From contig PYJC01000136.1 of NCBI GenBank assembly GCA_003635255.1, positions 1-64,000 of the forward strand: a stretch of DNA of 64,000 nt, read 5' to 3'. The notes beneath the pieces are model-generated. The model searched no databases. It saw only the letters and a list, made by a program, of their open reading frames with translations, and had not been told where the DNA came from. Shown here in pieces: positions 1-9,216 of this stretch. Numbering within the stretch: the first letter of the stretch is position 1; each line of letters starts with the position of its first letter. The position numbers and the translations under genes were made by a program. Source of the DNA: Candidatus Poribacteria bacterium (GTDB lineage: Bacteria; Poribacteria; WGA-4E; WGA-3G).

Positions 1-185
1 ATAGAGACCACAACGCTGCACAAAACATACTCTTAAAGGCAGCTGCTGCCTTTCGTGGAGAGCGGTGGGCTGCCACCCTCTGTGAAACGAGAAACAAGAA
101 CGAAGCACGAGGTTTGGACTTGCAAAACGCTCAACAGTTATTCCTGTTTGACCCAAGCCCAACGCCTTTAAGCTTGGGTAGTTGA

Positions 186-464
186 CATCCACTGTTTCAC
201 TGCTTCTATCAGATTAACGAACTCAAGCAGATTCCGGGTGCCGGTGCAGCGATGCGGGGAAGGACCTACGAGAAACGTGATGGTTTCCCTGCTCGGTGTC
301 TCGGTGTTTATGATGACTACGGTCGGTTGATAATGATGATTAACTTCAACAATGACCTTGGAGATGGTTGGGAGCACGCTGCTGACGGTTTCTACCCGCG
401 TGAGGCCTCCGATATGGCATTCAAACTCGGGATTAATGCGGTTGTCTATGCCCTTACACATTAA
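186..464 (+). pseudogene. 5'-truncated second copy of the DUF4159-like gene immediately downstream
   Basis: Frame reads HPLFHCFYQINELKQIPG...RGRTYEKRDGFPARCLGVYDDYGRLIMMINFNNDLGDGWEHAADGFYPRE.SDMAFKLGINAVVYALTH*, near-identical to the C-terminus of 502..1230; in-frame TGA at 183-185 directly before the homology. Confidence 0.75.
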
Positions 465-501
465 GTGCTTGCTCAAAAAAGGCGATAGTGGAATTAAAGA
501 C

Positions 502-1230
502 ATGCGAATTATTTTGTGCTTAACTATTTTTGTTATAATGTCTGTTCCGGGTGTACTTCTCGATGGAGAGGTAGACAGCGACCTGTTCACCTTTGTTCGC
601 TTAAAATATAACGGTCAATTCACACGGCTCAGCAGTTGGCGTGTAGATTGGCCCGCCTCGGATCGGAATTTTATTTTCCAACTCAGTAAACAGACCAACA
701 TTTCGGTCGCGCCCCGTGAAAAGATTATTGAGGTAGGTGCGTCGGAGTTATTCGAGTATCCGTTTGCCTATATGCTGGAGGTCGGCAGTCTGAGGTTGAG
801 TACACGCGAGGCGGAAAATCTACGAGAATATCTCTTACGTGGCGGATTTATCTTCATCGACGATTTTCACGGCGAACGTGAATGGAAATGGTTTTATAAC
901 GAATTCAAAAAAATCTTCCCGGATCGAGAACCGGAAGATATTCCTATTTCGCATCCAATCTTCCACTGTTTCTTTGACATTGACGAACTGATCCAGATTC
1001 CCGGACTCCGTTCGTTTTTTAGAGGTCGGACGTATGAGCGATTTGACGGTTATCCTGCCTATTGCCGCGGGGTTTATGACGACTATGGTCGGTTGATGAT
1101 GATGATCAACTTCAATACTGACCTTGGCGATGCTTGGGAACACGCCGCCGAAGATTTCTACCCGCGTAAGTACTCTAATATGGCACTGAAAATGGGGATC
1201 AATGCTGTCGTCTACACGCTTACGCATTAA
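502..1230 (+). CDS. DUF4159-like secreted protein
   Basis: ORF 352..1230; internal ATG at 502 (MRIILCLTIFVIMSVPG) gives a signal peptide; 'LREYLLRGGFIFIDDFHG' and 'HPIFHCFFDIDEL' are typical of DUF4159. Confidence 0.8.
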   Translation: MRIILCLTIFVIMSVPGVLLDGEVDSDLFTFVRLKYNGQFTRLSSWRVDWPASDRNFIFQLSKQTNISVAPREKIIEVGASELFEYPFAYMLEVGSLRLSTREAENLREYLLRGGFIFIDDFHGEREWKWFYNEFKKIFPDREPEDIPISHPIFHCFFDIDELIQIPGLRSFFRGRTYERFDGYPAYCRGVYDDYGRLMMMINFNTDLGDAWEHAAEDFYPRKYSNMALKMGINAVVYTLTH

Positions 1231-1532
1231 GCCGTCAGTCGTCAGGAAGTTTGCAAGTGTATCTAAAGTTGCGAAGTATTCTAAAATTGCTGACCCCTTT
1301 ACTCTCACTGCGAGGCATTTAAAACTTTCCGATAACTGTTCTCACTGCGAAGCATGACCCCTAACACACGTCAGGATTCGGTGGATTCTGTTAAACTTTT
1401 CACACTAAATCGTAGTCTAACTTTAAAAATTTTTAAAATGGATTATCATATCTGTTTTCAACCCTAATGGAATGCTTAGCGAGTGCGGGTGCGAGTACTG
1501 ATACTGAAAAATATAGGGGGTAATGAAGAAGT

Positions 1533-2306
1533 ATGCTCACACATAAACAGAAGTTAGACTTTTATGAGAACGGCTATATTGTGATTCCGGGTGTTGTGCC
1601 GAGGCTGATGGTAGATGCCGCGCGAAAGGCGATTAATCACTCTATCGGCTCAGTCGGCATGCACGAGGGAGACTTAGAAAAGTTTCGGGCACAATCGTAC
1701 TGCAACGAGATTCGCAATGCGCCGGAGCTCGTGAATCTTTTCAGCAAAACACCTGTCCAGCAAATTGCCGAGTCGTTGATGGGTGAAGGGAATGTCCAGG
1801 TCCCTGGCTCCGCGCAGGTTGCGCTCCGGTTTCCGGGTCCGTTGCGGACGGATCCCAACGAACCGCGTGGACACCTTGATGGATTGGGAAGTGGAACAAA
1901 TGGTATGGAAAAAGGTGTTTATCGGCGCGGATTTACTGCCCTTGCAGTTGTCTACCTTGCGGATGTCCCTGAACCGTATAGCGGAAACTTCACTGTCTGG
2001 CCGAAATCACATAGTTTCTTCGCGGATTATTTTAAGAAGGAAGGGCATGAGATATTGGCAAACGGGATGCCGCGACCTGAGTTGCCTGAGGGTCCACAAC
2101 AGATAGTAGGTAAGGCGGGGGATGTTGTCTTGACACACCATCAGATCGTTCACTCTGCAGCACCGAACGCCGCTTCAGATATTCGTTACGCTGCGATTTT
2201 CCGGTTGCGCCATGTGGATTGTGAGGAAAATGGCTATGATGCCTACACGGATATATGGAAAGAGTGGCCGGGCATTCAAGAGGCGGTTACAGCAACAGCG
2301 TCTTAG
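1533..2306 (+). CDS. Phytanoyl-CoA dioxygenase (PhyH) family protein
   Basis: 257 aa; HxD motif in 'RGHLDG', distal His in 'QIVHSAAPN', Fe(II)/2OG oxygenase pattern. Confidence 0.85.
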   Translation: MLTHKQKLDFYENGYIVIPGVVPRLMVDAARKAINHSIGSVGMHEGDLEKFRAQSYCNEIRNAPELVNLFSKTPVQQIAESLMGEGNVQVPGSAQVALRFPGPLRTDPNEPRGHLDGLGSGTNGMEKGVYRRGFTALAVVYLADVPEPYSGNFTVWPKSHSFFADYFKKEGHEILANGMPRPELPEGPQQIVGKAGDVVLTHHQIVHSAAPNAASDIRYAAIFRLRHVDCEENGYDAYTDIWKEWPGIQEAVTATAS

Positions 2307-2325
2307 AATTTGAAGGAAAAAGTGA

Positions 2326-2349
2326 CGGGTGGCACGCTGGTACCACCCG
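2326..2349. terminator. Hairpin between convergent genes, possible terminator
   Basis: CGGGTGG-cacgctggta-CCACCCG, 7-bp perfect stem between two convergent CDSs; A-rich tract upstream. Confidence 0.4.
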
Positions 2350-2360
2350 CCTGTCTCGTA

Positions 2361-2405
2361 TTATTTGCTGCTCTTAATTTCTCCCCAGGTTGTGGTGAGT
2401 TTGTC
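2361..2405 (-). other. C-terminal K[LI]..xWG[ER][IL]K motif (DKLTTTWGEIKSSK*)
   Basis: Same C-terminal motif as on three other secreted proteins in this window. Confidence 0.6.
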
Positions 2406-3182
2406 AGCCGGTTCAACAGCAAACGGATCACTTTGTCCTTTCGCAAGGCGTTCTACCTCTTTCTCAGTCAGAGCCCTGTGAAACAGCAGGAACTCATCAA
2501 GAAGCCCATTATATGCCCATGTGGGTCCAACGGCTGCATCGAACGCGGCTGCTTCCGAACCAATTCCGATAAATCCGAAGCGTGCCTGCCCTGCGCCAAT
2601 AACTTTAGCCGGCGCGCCTACCTTTGCATCTAATTTACCGTCAACGTAGATCCGTTTCTCCTCGCCATCAAAGGTTGCGACGAGATGATGCCATTTGTTA
2701 TCTGCGACATCGGTCTTGCCAAACCAATCATGGCAGCACGGACAACAGTTGTCAAATGCGACAAAAGTTGTGCCGTTATTTCCACCGACATCATCACCCA
2801 CAGCGAAACGGAAGAATTCGCTCCGATCCCAAGAAGCGATCATGCCTCGGACTTCTGTTTTAACCCAAGCGGCAAGGGTAATTTCCTCGATAGGATCTTT
2901 GTACATGTGATCCTTCACCGAAATGTATTGCGCAGCGTTACCCGGGAACTCCATACACTCTCCGACCTTGCCTTTCACAATGTTCAGATCATTGCCGTGT
3001 AGGAAGCCATCATTTCCATTCCCAGATCCGTCTAAGACATCATCACCTTTCAGTGTATCTTTGTTAAAACTATAGTAGATGATAAGTTCATCATCACTGA
3101 TGCCTTGTGCGTGGCTTGCTCCTACTGCTCCTATAAGCATCAGACTTAACACCAAAAACTTAAAAATATAATCAGTCTTCAT
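2361..3182 (-). CDS. Secreted LamG/concanavalin A-like domain protein
   Basis: Signal peptide MKTDYIFKFLVLSLMLIGAVGASHAQ; LamG signature (ISVKDHMYKDPIEEITLAAWVKTE...WHHLVATFDGEEKRIYVDGKL). Ends KLTTTWGEIKSSK. Confidence 0.85.
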   Translation of the reverse strand: MKTDYIFKFLVLSLMLIGAVGASHAQGISDDELIIYYSFNKDTLKGDDVLDGSGNGNDGFLHGNDLNIVKGKVGECMEFPGNAAQYISVKDHMYKDPIEEITLAAWVKTEVRGMIASWDRSEFFRFAVGDDVGGNNGTTFVAFDNCCPCCHDWFGKTDVADNKWHHLVATFDGEEKRIYVDGKLDAKVGAPAKVIGAGQARFGFIGIGSEAAAFDAAVGPTWAYNGLLDEFLLFHRALTEKEVERLAKGQSDPFAVEPADKLTTTWGEIKSSK

Positions 3183-3655
3183 TGGGAGTCTCCTTTATAC
3201 CCACATCAACACGTGTTTTCAAAGCAATTAGCATATTAAACATAAGAGGTTGGTGTTGGGATATAGTGTACAAAACCTGATTGCAGTTGTGTATAACCCA
3301 AATTGCCACTTAAACAGTTACAAACACTTGAAAATTTTATCAAAAATCGAACCTTTTCCGAATAGATTTGACTAAACGAACGAAAGCAACAGAGGAATGT
3401 CTCCTTAGAGATGTCCCGACATTACGGTTCCAAGGCCTAAGTTGTTCCTAAAAGGGTATAAGGACCTGGAAGTTGTTTTCAAATCCATGGGAACTCCTTT
3501 GTAGTGTTTCTATCCTGCCACAGACCAAAACGCTAAAAAGGGGTATCTCATGGATTAACTAAAACGTTGGTGTCGGAATGCGGTGCGCAATCCGTGATAA
3601 TAATTTACAAGAATTGTGATAAAAAAGCAACAACTATTTTTCCGTTTTTTGACCG

Positions 3656-4168
3656 TTAGGAGTCATCTGTCAGGAATTTTTCGAGATAGAAGACATCACA
3701 GAATTTGCCTTCAAGTTTCACATGTTTTTTGGCTGTGCCGATTTTTTCAAAACCGAGGTTGCCATAAAACCGGAGGGCACGTGTGTTGTCTGCGATGACC
3801 TGAATAGCGATCTTTTTGAAGTTTTTCGCGTGGGCAAACCTGAAGGATGTCTCTGCAAGCACCCGCCCAATCTTCTGTCCGCGAAAGTTTGCGTGTATCC
3901 AAGTCCCGATTGTCGCTACATGCTGCATCGCATCTGTGTATTGTGCCAAGCCATCGGGTTCAATGATCTGGAGGCCGACGATTTCGTCTTCGACTTCAGC
4001 GACGAATAAGGCACTTCGATCGCAGAGTCCTGCGATGAAGGCGCGCTCCTCTTCTTCTGTGAAGGGGTTGGTTAATGCCGTGTATTTCCCTTCCAGAATC
4101 ACCGAGTTAATCACCGCTGCAACGGCTTTCGCGTCCTCTGGTATCGCTTTTCTAATAATAGGTTCCAT
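3656..4168 (-). CDS. GNAT family N-acetyltransferase
   Basis: MEPIIRKAIPEDAKAVAAVINSV...GTWIHANFRGQKIGRVLAE...VIADNTRALRFYGNLGFEKIG; start taken at internal ATG 4168. Confidence 0.85.
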   Translation of the reverse strand: MEPIIRKAIPEDAKAVAAVINSVILEGKYTALTNPFTEEEERAFIAGLCDRSALFVAEVEDEIVGLQIIEPDGLAQYTDAMQHVATIGTWIHANFRGQKIGRVLAETSFRFAHAKNFKKIAIQVIADNTRALRFYGNLGFEKIGTAKKHVKLEGKFCDVFYLEKFLTDDS

Positions 4169-4194
4169 GTTTTTTAAATATCGCGAGCGACAAG

Positions 4195-4396
4195 AAATAC
4201 GCAAAAACACTCGCTCCTACAAGAGGTTTTGTTTACGCTTCGCGAGCACAGCTCGCTCCTACAAGAGGTTTTGTTTACGCTTCGCGAGCACAGCTCGCTC
4301 CTACAAGAGGTTTTGTTTACGCTTCGCGAGCACAGCTCGCTCCTACAAGAAGATCGTAATCAAAACATATCGCGAGCACAGCTCGCTCCTACAAGA
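4195..4396. repeat. 42-bp tandem repeat array of REP-like palindromes
   Basis: Unit TCGCGAGCACAGCTCGCTCCTACAAGAGGTTTTGTTTACGCT, exact at 4240-4281 and 4282-4323, degenerate flanking units at about 4195, 4324 and 4370; core inverted repeat GCGAGC-aca-GCTCGC. Confidence 0.9.
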
Positions 4397-4421
4397 AGAA
4401 GGTTAAGAACATAATTTAATC

Positions 4422-5258
4422 TCAGGAATATCCGCCTACACCGAGTAGCATTCTTTCTTCGAGGTCTGCTTCTTTAAGAAAGGTGTGGGTTAACCCGTCT
4501 TCAGGTTGTGCGCCGCCGTGTGGCGATTTTCGTAGCCATGTGGGTGTATAACTTAAAATTAACATTCTGCGTTTAGCGTTTAGCGTCGGTAAGCCGCGGT
4601 GCCAGAGATTGCCGTGGATGAGTACGCCGCCACCGGCTTTCACCTGTAGATGGACTTCACCCTCTACAGGTTCGTGTATCGTCGGTGATGCTTTGTCTAA
4701 CCAGTCGTGAGAACCCGGGACGATGGCGACTGCGCCTGTGTCTTCGTTCAAATCGTCAAGATAGATGAGACAATCGATGCAGTGTGGACGTGAGAACCAT
4801 GGCGGAATTGGGTTTGGAATCACGCGCATGTGTTGGTGCCAGGGCGTTTGTTGTTCCCGCCCCTCACCCGGATACGTGATGCGTGCGCTCAAGCCGCGCA
4901 AGCGGACTAGGGGGCCCATCATTGCACGTGCGATGGATAGGGTCGGTTGAAATTTCAAGAGATCCAGAAAAACTTCATCTTTATCCATGAGATGGCGCGG
5001 AATAAAGCCCCACCCTGTTTTGCCAGCCATGGCACTGTCTCGTTTTTCCGATTCCCGTTCTTCCAAGCGATCCAGTGCATCCCGCAATTTTTGGAGTGCC
5101 TCGCCTTGGAAAAGCCCTTCTCGGATGAGATAACCGGTCTCGGCAAACGTTTTCAATTCTTCAGGTGTGGCATGCACCTCCACTTCCCAGCACTCTCCCG
5201 TCTCTCCGTACGGATCGAACCTGTTCATCATTTGATAGTGAAGTTTATGTCGTTCCAT
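4422..5258 (-). CDS. Phytanoyl-CoA dioxygenase (PhyH) family protein, atypical metal site
   Basis: 278 aa PhyH-like; proximal motif is W-H-Q-H instead of H-x-D; distal 'NLWHRGLPTLNAKRR'. Confidence 0.8.
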   Translation of the reverse strand: MERHKLHYQMMNRFDPYGETGECWEVEVHATPEELKTFAETGYLIREGLFQGEALQKLRDALDRLEERESEKRDSAMAGKTGWGFIPRHLMDKDEVFLDLLKFQPTLSIARAMMGPLVRLRGLSARITYPGEGREQQTPWHQHMRVIPNPIPPWFSRPHCIDCLIYLDDLNEDTGAVAIVPGSHDWLDKASPTIHEPVEGEVHLQVKAGGGVLIHGNLWHRGLPTLNAKRRMLILSYTPTWLRKSPHGGAQPEDGLTHTFLKEADLEERMLLGVGGYS

Positions 5259-5282
5259 ATTTCCCTCAATCAGTTTTAGGAA

Positions 5283-5765
5283 TTAAGGTTTCAATACTCG
5301 CGCTTCATCAAATTTATTGACTAAGTAAGCGACACCGTCCCCTTCAGCGATACCTAAGACGATCTTGGCTTTTCCGTCAGGTGCAAAAAGTGACAGGACA
5401 CCGCCGCCCTCATTAACCATGAGCGAAGCACCGGTTTTCCCTTTAGACCCCTGAGTTGTCACAACGCCATCACCCTTCGCAACTAAAAGAGAAGCGGCAC
5501 CCAACCCGTTTGGACCCTTTGGGCCATAAGTTACGACGCGCCCGCCATTCCTGTCCCAAGAAATAAGCACTTGAGGCTCCATACCACCACCCATTACCGT
5601 TATGTCCTTACGCACGATTAACTCTTGAACTACCAGTTTATCAATCGTTTCATATCCAAATTGTGCCGCGGTATCACTGTTCATATTCCCAAACATAAAA
5701 CCAGCAAGGGTGAGCAATCCACCTAAAAACATATATTTCAACTTTTCGCGCAATCTAAACTTCAT
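5283..5765 (-). CDS. Membrane-anchored hypothetical protein with glycine-rich repeats
   Basis: N-terminal TM (YMFLGGLLTLAGFMFGN), repeated G-x-G-V strands. Confidence 0.6.
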   Translation of the reverse strand: MKFRLREKLKYMFLGGLLTLAGFMFGNMNSDTAAQFGYETIDKLVVQELIVRKDITVMGGGMEPQVLISWDRNGGRVVTYGPKGPNGLGAASLLVAKGDGVVTTQGSKGKTGASLMVNEGGGVLSLFAPDGKAKIVLGIAEGDGVAYLVNKFDEARVLKP

Positions 5766-5866
5766 CGAATTCTCCTTTATCGGTTATGCGATGGGTGACG
5801 TATCGTGCATCCATCCGGAAGAATGCGCTGAGCGTTACCGCCAACATCTCTTGGATTGTCATATTT

Positions 5867-6625
5867 TCAAATAGTAGGCATTACGTTCCCACCACAGACT
5901 GGAATGTAAGCACCCGTAACATAACTTGCCAGATCAGATGCGAGGAAAAGCACTACGTTGGCGATTTCTTGGGCAGTGCCGCGGCGCTGCATCGGCACTT
6001 TGCTCCAATAATGCTCGTCTGATTCACTCGCCTCACTTTTTTCACTGATCGTCCATCCGGGTGCAACTTGGTTGACAGTAATCTCATGCGCGCCTACCTC
6101 TTTTGCAAGCACCCGCAAGACACCGTCCATCCCGCGTTTTCCTGATGTGTAGGCACTTTGTCCGGCGAAGTTTTGCATTGAGCATTCTGTATTGATGCTG
6201 ATGACGCGCCCCCATCCGGTTTCAATCATTGCGGGAACGAAGGCTTGTGCCATGTATACGTTGTGCAGAACACAAGATTGGAACTGGCTCTCGTAGTCTT
6301 CGGGGGACTGTTCTAAAACGGAGGTCCAATTGTACTGAATGACAGCGTTGTTGACGATGATGTCCGCCGCACCAAGTGTATTCACGACAGCATCACGCAT
6401 CGTGTTTATGGAGTCTTGGTTCGTGACATCCGCCTGCACGACAGTTGCTCGGACCCCTTTGGCAGTGATTTCAGTTTGCAGATGGTGTGCGGTCTCTGCG
6501 TCTCGGTAATAACAGATTGCAATGTCCGCGCCTGCTTCTGCCAGCGTCCTAACCATAACGCGTCCGAGTGCGCCTGAACCGCCTGTAATTACTGCGACTT
6601 TATTACTAAGATCAATTGGAATCAT
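5867..6625 (-). CDS. SDR family oxidoreductase
   Basis: NKVAVITGGSGALGR (TGxxxGxG), NNAV, S...YTSGKRG catalytic motif. Confidence 0.9.
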   Translation of the reverse strand: MIPIDLSNKVAVITGGSGALGRVMVRTLAEAGADIAICYYRDAETAHHLQTEITAKGVRATVVQADVTNQDSINTMRDAVVNTLGAADIIVNNAVIQYNWTSVLEQSPEDYESQFQSCVLHNVYMAQAFVPAMIETGWGRVISINTECSMQNFAGQSAYTSGKRGMDGVLRVLAKEVGAHEITVNQVAPGWTISEKSEASESDEHYWSKVPMQRRGTAQEIANVVLFLASDLASYVTGAYIPVCGGNVMPTI

Positions 6626-6646
6626 ATTTCCCTCTATTATGCGCGA

Positions 6647-7432
6647 TCACTGTAAAAGATGGGTAGGAATACGAGACATCGGATAGTTCGCGTCCTCCTC
6701 TCGATTAGCAATAATCTCGGGGATTTCGCGATCCCAATAGTCGGGTATTGTATTCGGACGACTGTGCCATGCGAGGATTAGGGTGCGTCGAATACCGGTA
6801 AGGTTTTTGTGGGCGGAGTGTAAGATACGGGCATCCGCCATTACCAATGAACCGGCTTTTGCACAGACATCTACCTGATCGGGATGGTCACTGAACATGA
6901 TCGGATGGTCCTCATCAATGAACCGTGCGCCTTGTTCATGTGCTGGCACCAATATGTCGTGTAAATCGATGCGTTTACGGTGTGTCCCCGGAATAACCTT
7001 TAGACAGCCGTTTTCTCGGTTTGTATCGGTGAGATAATAATTAAGGAAAATCGTTTGGGGCCACGGCGCGCAGCTGAGCGGATCGTTCCAGCGCATCCAA
7101 TCTTGATGCCAATAGAGTGGGGGTCCCCCGGCTTCCTTCGTGAGAATAATGATCCCGCCGGATGACACAAAATCTCCGAATCCAATCTGTTCGAGTGCCT
7201 CGCGTGCAGGCTGCCATTCCAACAATTTTTGAATGTGAGGGTTATCTTCACCGCGGACGTTGACATGCTGACCTTGGTAGACGACATCGTCGGGTTCTAC
7301 ATGTCCTGCGATAAGCCGTTCCGATTCATCGTGGAGTTCTTGCAAGAACGCCTCGGTTAGAACATCGTCAACAACGCAGAAACCTTCTTCAATCATCTGC
7401 TCCCGTTTTTCTAAAGCGACTTCAGGTGTCAT
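6647..7432 (-). CDS. Phytanoyl-CoA dioxygenase (PhyH) family protein
   Basis: 261 aa; 'YWHQDWMRW' HxD and 'ARILHSAHKNLTGIRR'. Confidence 0.85.
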   Translation of the reverse strand: MTPEVALEKREQMIEEGFCVVDDVLTEAFLQELHDESERLIAGHVEPDDVVYQGQHVNVRGEDNPHIQKLLEWQPAREALEQIGFGDFVSSGGIIILTKEAGGPPLYWHQDWMRWNDPLSCAPWPQTIFLNYYLTDTNRENGCLKVIPGTHRKRIDLHDILVPAHEQGARFIDEDHPIMFSDHPDQVDVCAKAGSLVMADARILHSAHKNLTGIRRTLILAWHSRPNTIPDYWDREIPEIIANREEDANYPMSRIPTHLLQ

Positions 7433-7614
7433 TATTTGCTCCTTTGCTGTAAATGCTGTTCTGAAACTGACGCCAATAGGATGTAGTTTATTTTATACGA
7501 TTTTGCGGGAGAAAACAACTATTTTTTCTATGATATGGTTGTACTTGTCTTAGCAATAAACATTGATTTCCTTTATGTCTTATGTTATACTTTTCGGAAA
7601 TAGGAGGCAGACAG

Positions 7615-8367
7615 ATGGTTACTCGCGAGGACATCCAAGCCACTTGTGATGACATCGTGCGTGAATTCGCTCCATTGCAGGTTATCCTCTTTGGGTCTTA
7701 TGCGTATGGCACGCCGACTGAAGATTCGGATGTTGATTTACTGGTGGTCATGGACATCCCTGAATCCGAGACGCGCCGGCACAGCGTGGAGATTCGGCAA
7801 CGCATCCCGCGCCGTTTCTCTATGGACTTACTTGTGCGATCGCCAGAGGAAATCGCCTATCGTATCTCATACAATGATTGGTTTCTCCGAGAAATCACGG
7901 AAAAAGGAGAGGTGCTTTATGGACCTGACAATCTCTTCACGAAAATCCTGGAAAGAAAGCGAAACTCCATGAATCAGTTAACCCTTGAGTGGATAAAGAA
8001 AGCCGAGGGTGATTATGATGCGATAGAATTGCATCGGCAAGTGGCATCACCGAATTTCGATCTCATCTGTTTCCATGCCCAACAGTGTATAGAAAAATAC
8101 TTAAAGGCGTGGCTCCAAGAGGCAAACATCCGTTTTTCAAAAACGCATGATTTAGAAAGTTTGCTGGATTTGATTGTCCCGACTATTTCAGCATGGCACG
8201 CGTGGCGCGCTGATTTTTCAACGGTTTCCGACCATGCAGTGGACTTTCGCTATCCCGGAAAGTCAGCAACTGCCAAGGATGCCCAGCGTGCGGTACAGAT
8301 ATGCGACAAGGTTCGTCAAGCAGTGCGATTGGAACTAAAACTTCCCGAAAACCAGTCAGAAAGGTAG
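7615..8367 (+). CDS. Fused MNT nucleotidyltransferase - HEPN domain protein
   Basis: RBS-like AGGAGG upstream of ATG 7615; MNT motif 'LFGSYAYGTPTEDSDVDLLVV' then HEPN 'EWIKKAEGDYDAIEL...DLICFHAQQCIEKYLKAWL' in one uninterrupted frame. Confidence 0.85.
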   Translation: MVTREDIQATCDDIVREFAPLQVILFGSYAYGTPTEDSDVDLLVVMDIPESETRRHSVEIRQRIPRRFSMDLLVRSPEEIAYRISYNDWFLREITEKGEVLYGPDNLFTKILERKRNSMNQLTLEWIKKAEGDYDAIELHRQVASPNFDLICFHAQQCIEKYLKAWLQEANIRFSKTHDLESLLDLIVPTISAWHAWRADFSTVSDHAVDFRYPGKSATAKDAQRAVQICDKVRQAVRLELKLPENQSER

Positions 8368-8375
8368 GTTTAGGA

Positions 8376-9197
8376 ATGGAAACTATAGGAAAAACAGTAA
8401 ATATTCCTGTGCTTGAGATTTCCGATCAGGAACGTGTGGAAGGCAAACCGACACCAGAAAGTGTTGATGCGGGTGCACGTCTGCTACGCGAAGCGGGATT
8501 GGTCGTCATTGAAAGCGTCCTGCCGCGCGACTGGATAGCCGATCTCAATGTTGCTATGGAAGATGTACTCCAAAACGAAGAGGAGCGACAGAACGGCGAA
8601 AACCCGATGCTAAAAATGCCGTTTATGGATCCACGGATCATTGATAATCCGTTCGCTATGCCAATTCTGAAAGCAGCGATGGGTGAGAAAATCTTCGCAT
8701 ATCTGCCTTATGGGTGCAACAGCACTCGCCCCGGAAACGAAACCCAATGGATTCACCGAGATTCGGGGCAACTTTTTCCTGAACTACCGTTCGCGCTTCC
8801 GGTCACTACGATTGTTGTTAACGTTCCACTCGTTGATTTCACAGTTGAAAACGGTGCTACTGAAGTATGGCCGGGTTCGCACCTCATCGTTGATGACGAA
8901 CCGGTACGCAATACACCCTATAACGTCTGTGAGGAAGAACGCGCGGCAAATTACCCATCATTTCAGTTAGAGATGCCTGCGGGTTCTGTTGTTGTCCGCG
9001 ATATGCGGTGCTGGCACCGAGCAATGCCGAATCGGACAGAATCTACTGTTAGACACATGCTCGCCTTGGTTTATTTTCGACGCCTTCATCATGCACCTGA
9101 TGCGCCGGGAATATTTGGGGCACGGATTCCAGAAGAGATATGGAACACTATGTCTGAAGCAGCACAAGAGGTTTATCGGTTCCAGACACACGATTAA
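8376..9197 (+). CDS. Phytanoyl-CoA dioxygenase (PhyH) family protein
   Basis: Start at ATG 8376; 'WIHRDSGQL' HxD and 'DMRCWHRAMPNRT'. Confidence 0.85.
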   Translation: METIGKTVNIPVLEISDQERVEGKPTPESVDAGARLLREAGLVVIESVLPRDWIADLNVAMEDVLQNEEERQNGENPMLKMPFMDPRIIDNPFAMPILKAAMGEKIFAYLPYGCNSTRPGNETQWIHRDSGQLFPELPFALPVTTIVVNVPLVDFTVENGATEVWPGSHLIVDDEPVRNTPYNVCEEERAANYPSFQLEMPAGSVVVRDMRCWHRAMPNRTESTVRHMLALVYFRRLHHAPDAPGIFGARIPEEIWNTMSEAAQEVYRFQTHD

Positions 9198-9216
9198 GCA
9201 TTATAGCGAGGAGCAT

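Noticed and set aside
168-590. Minus-strand 140-aa ORF at the window start
   Set aside because: Antisense to the DUF4159 fragment; the plus-strand homology explains the sequence.
4195-4396. Possible CRISPR array
   Set aside because: Units are directly abutting 42-bp tandem copies with no unique spacers, and no cas genes are nearby.
3816-4406. ORF of 196 aa with SLLQEVLFTLREH repeats
   Set aside because: Antisense to the GNAT gene and extended only because the 42-bp repeat is a multiple of three; not a real protein.
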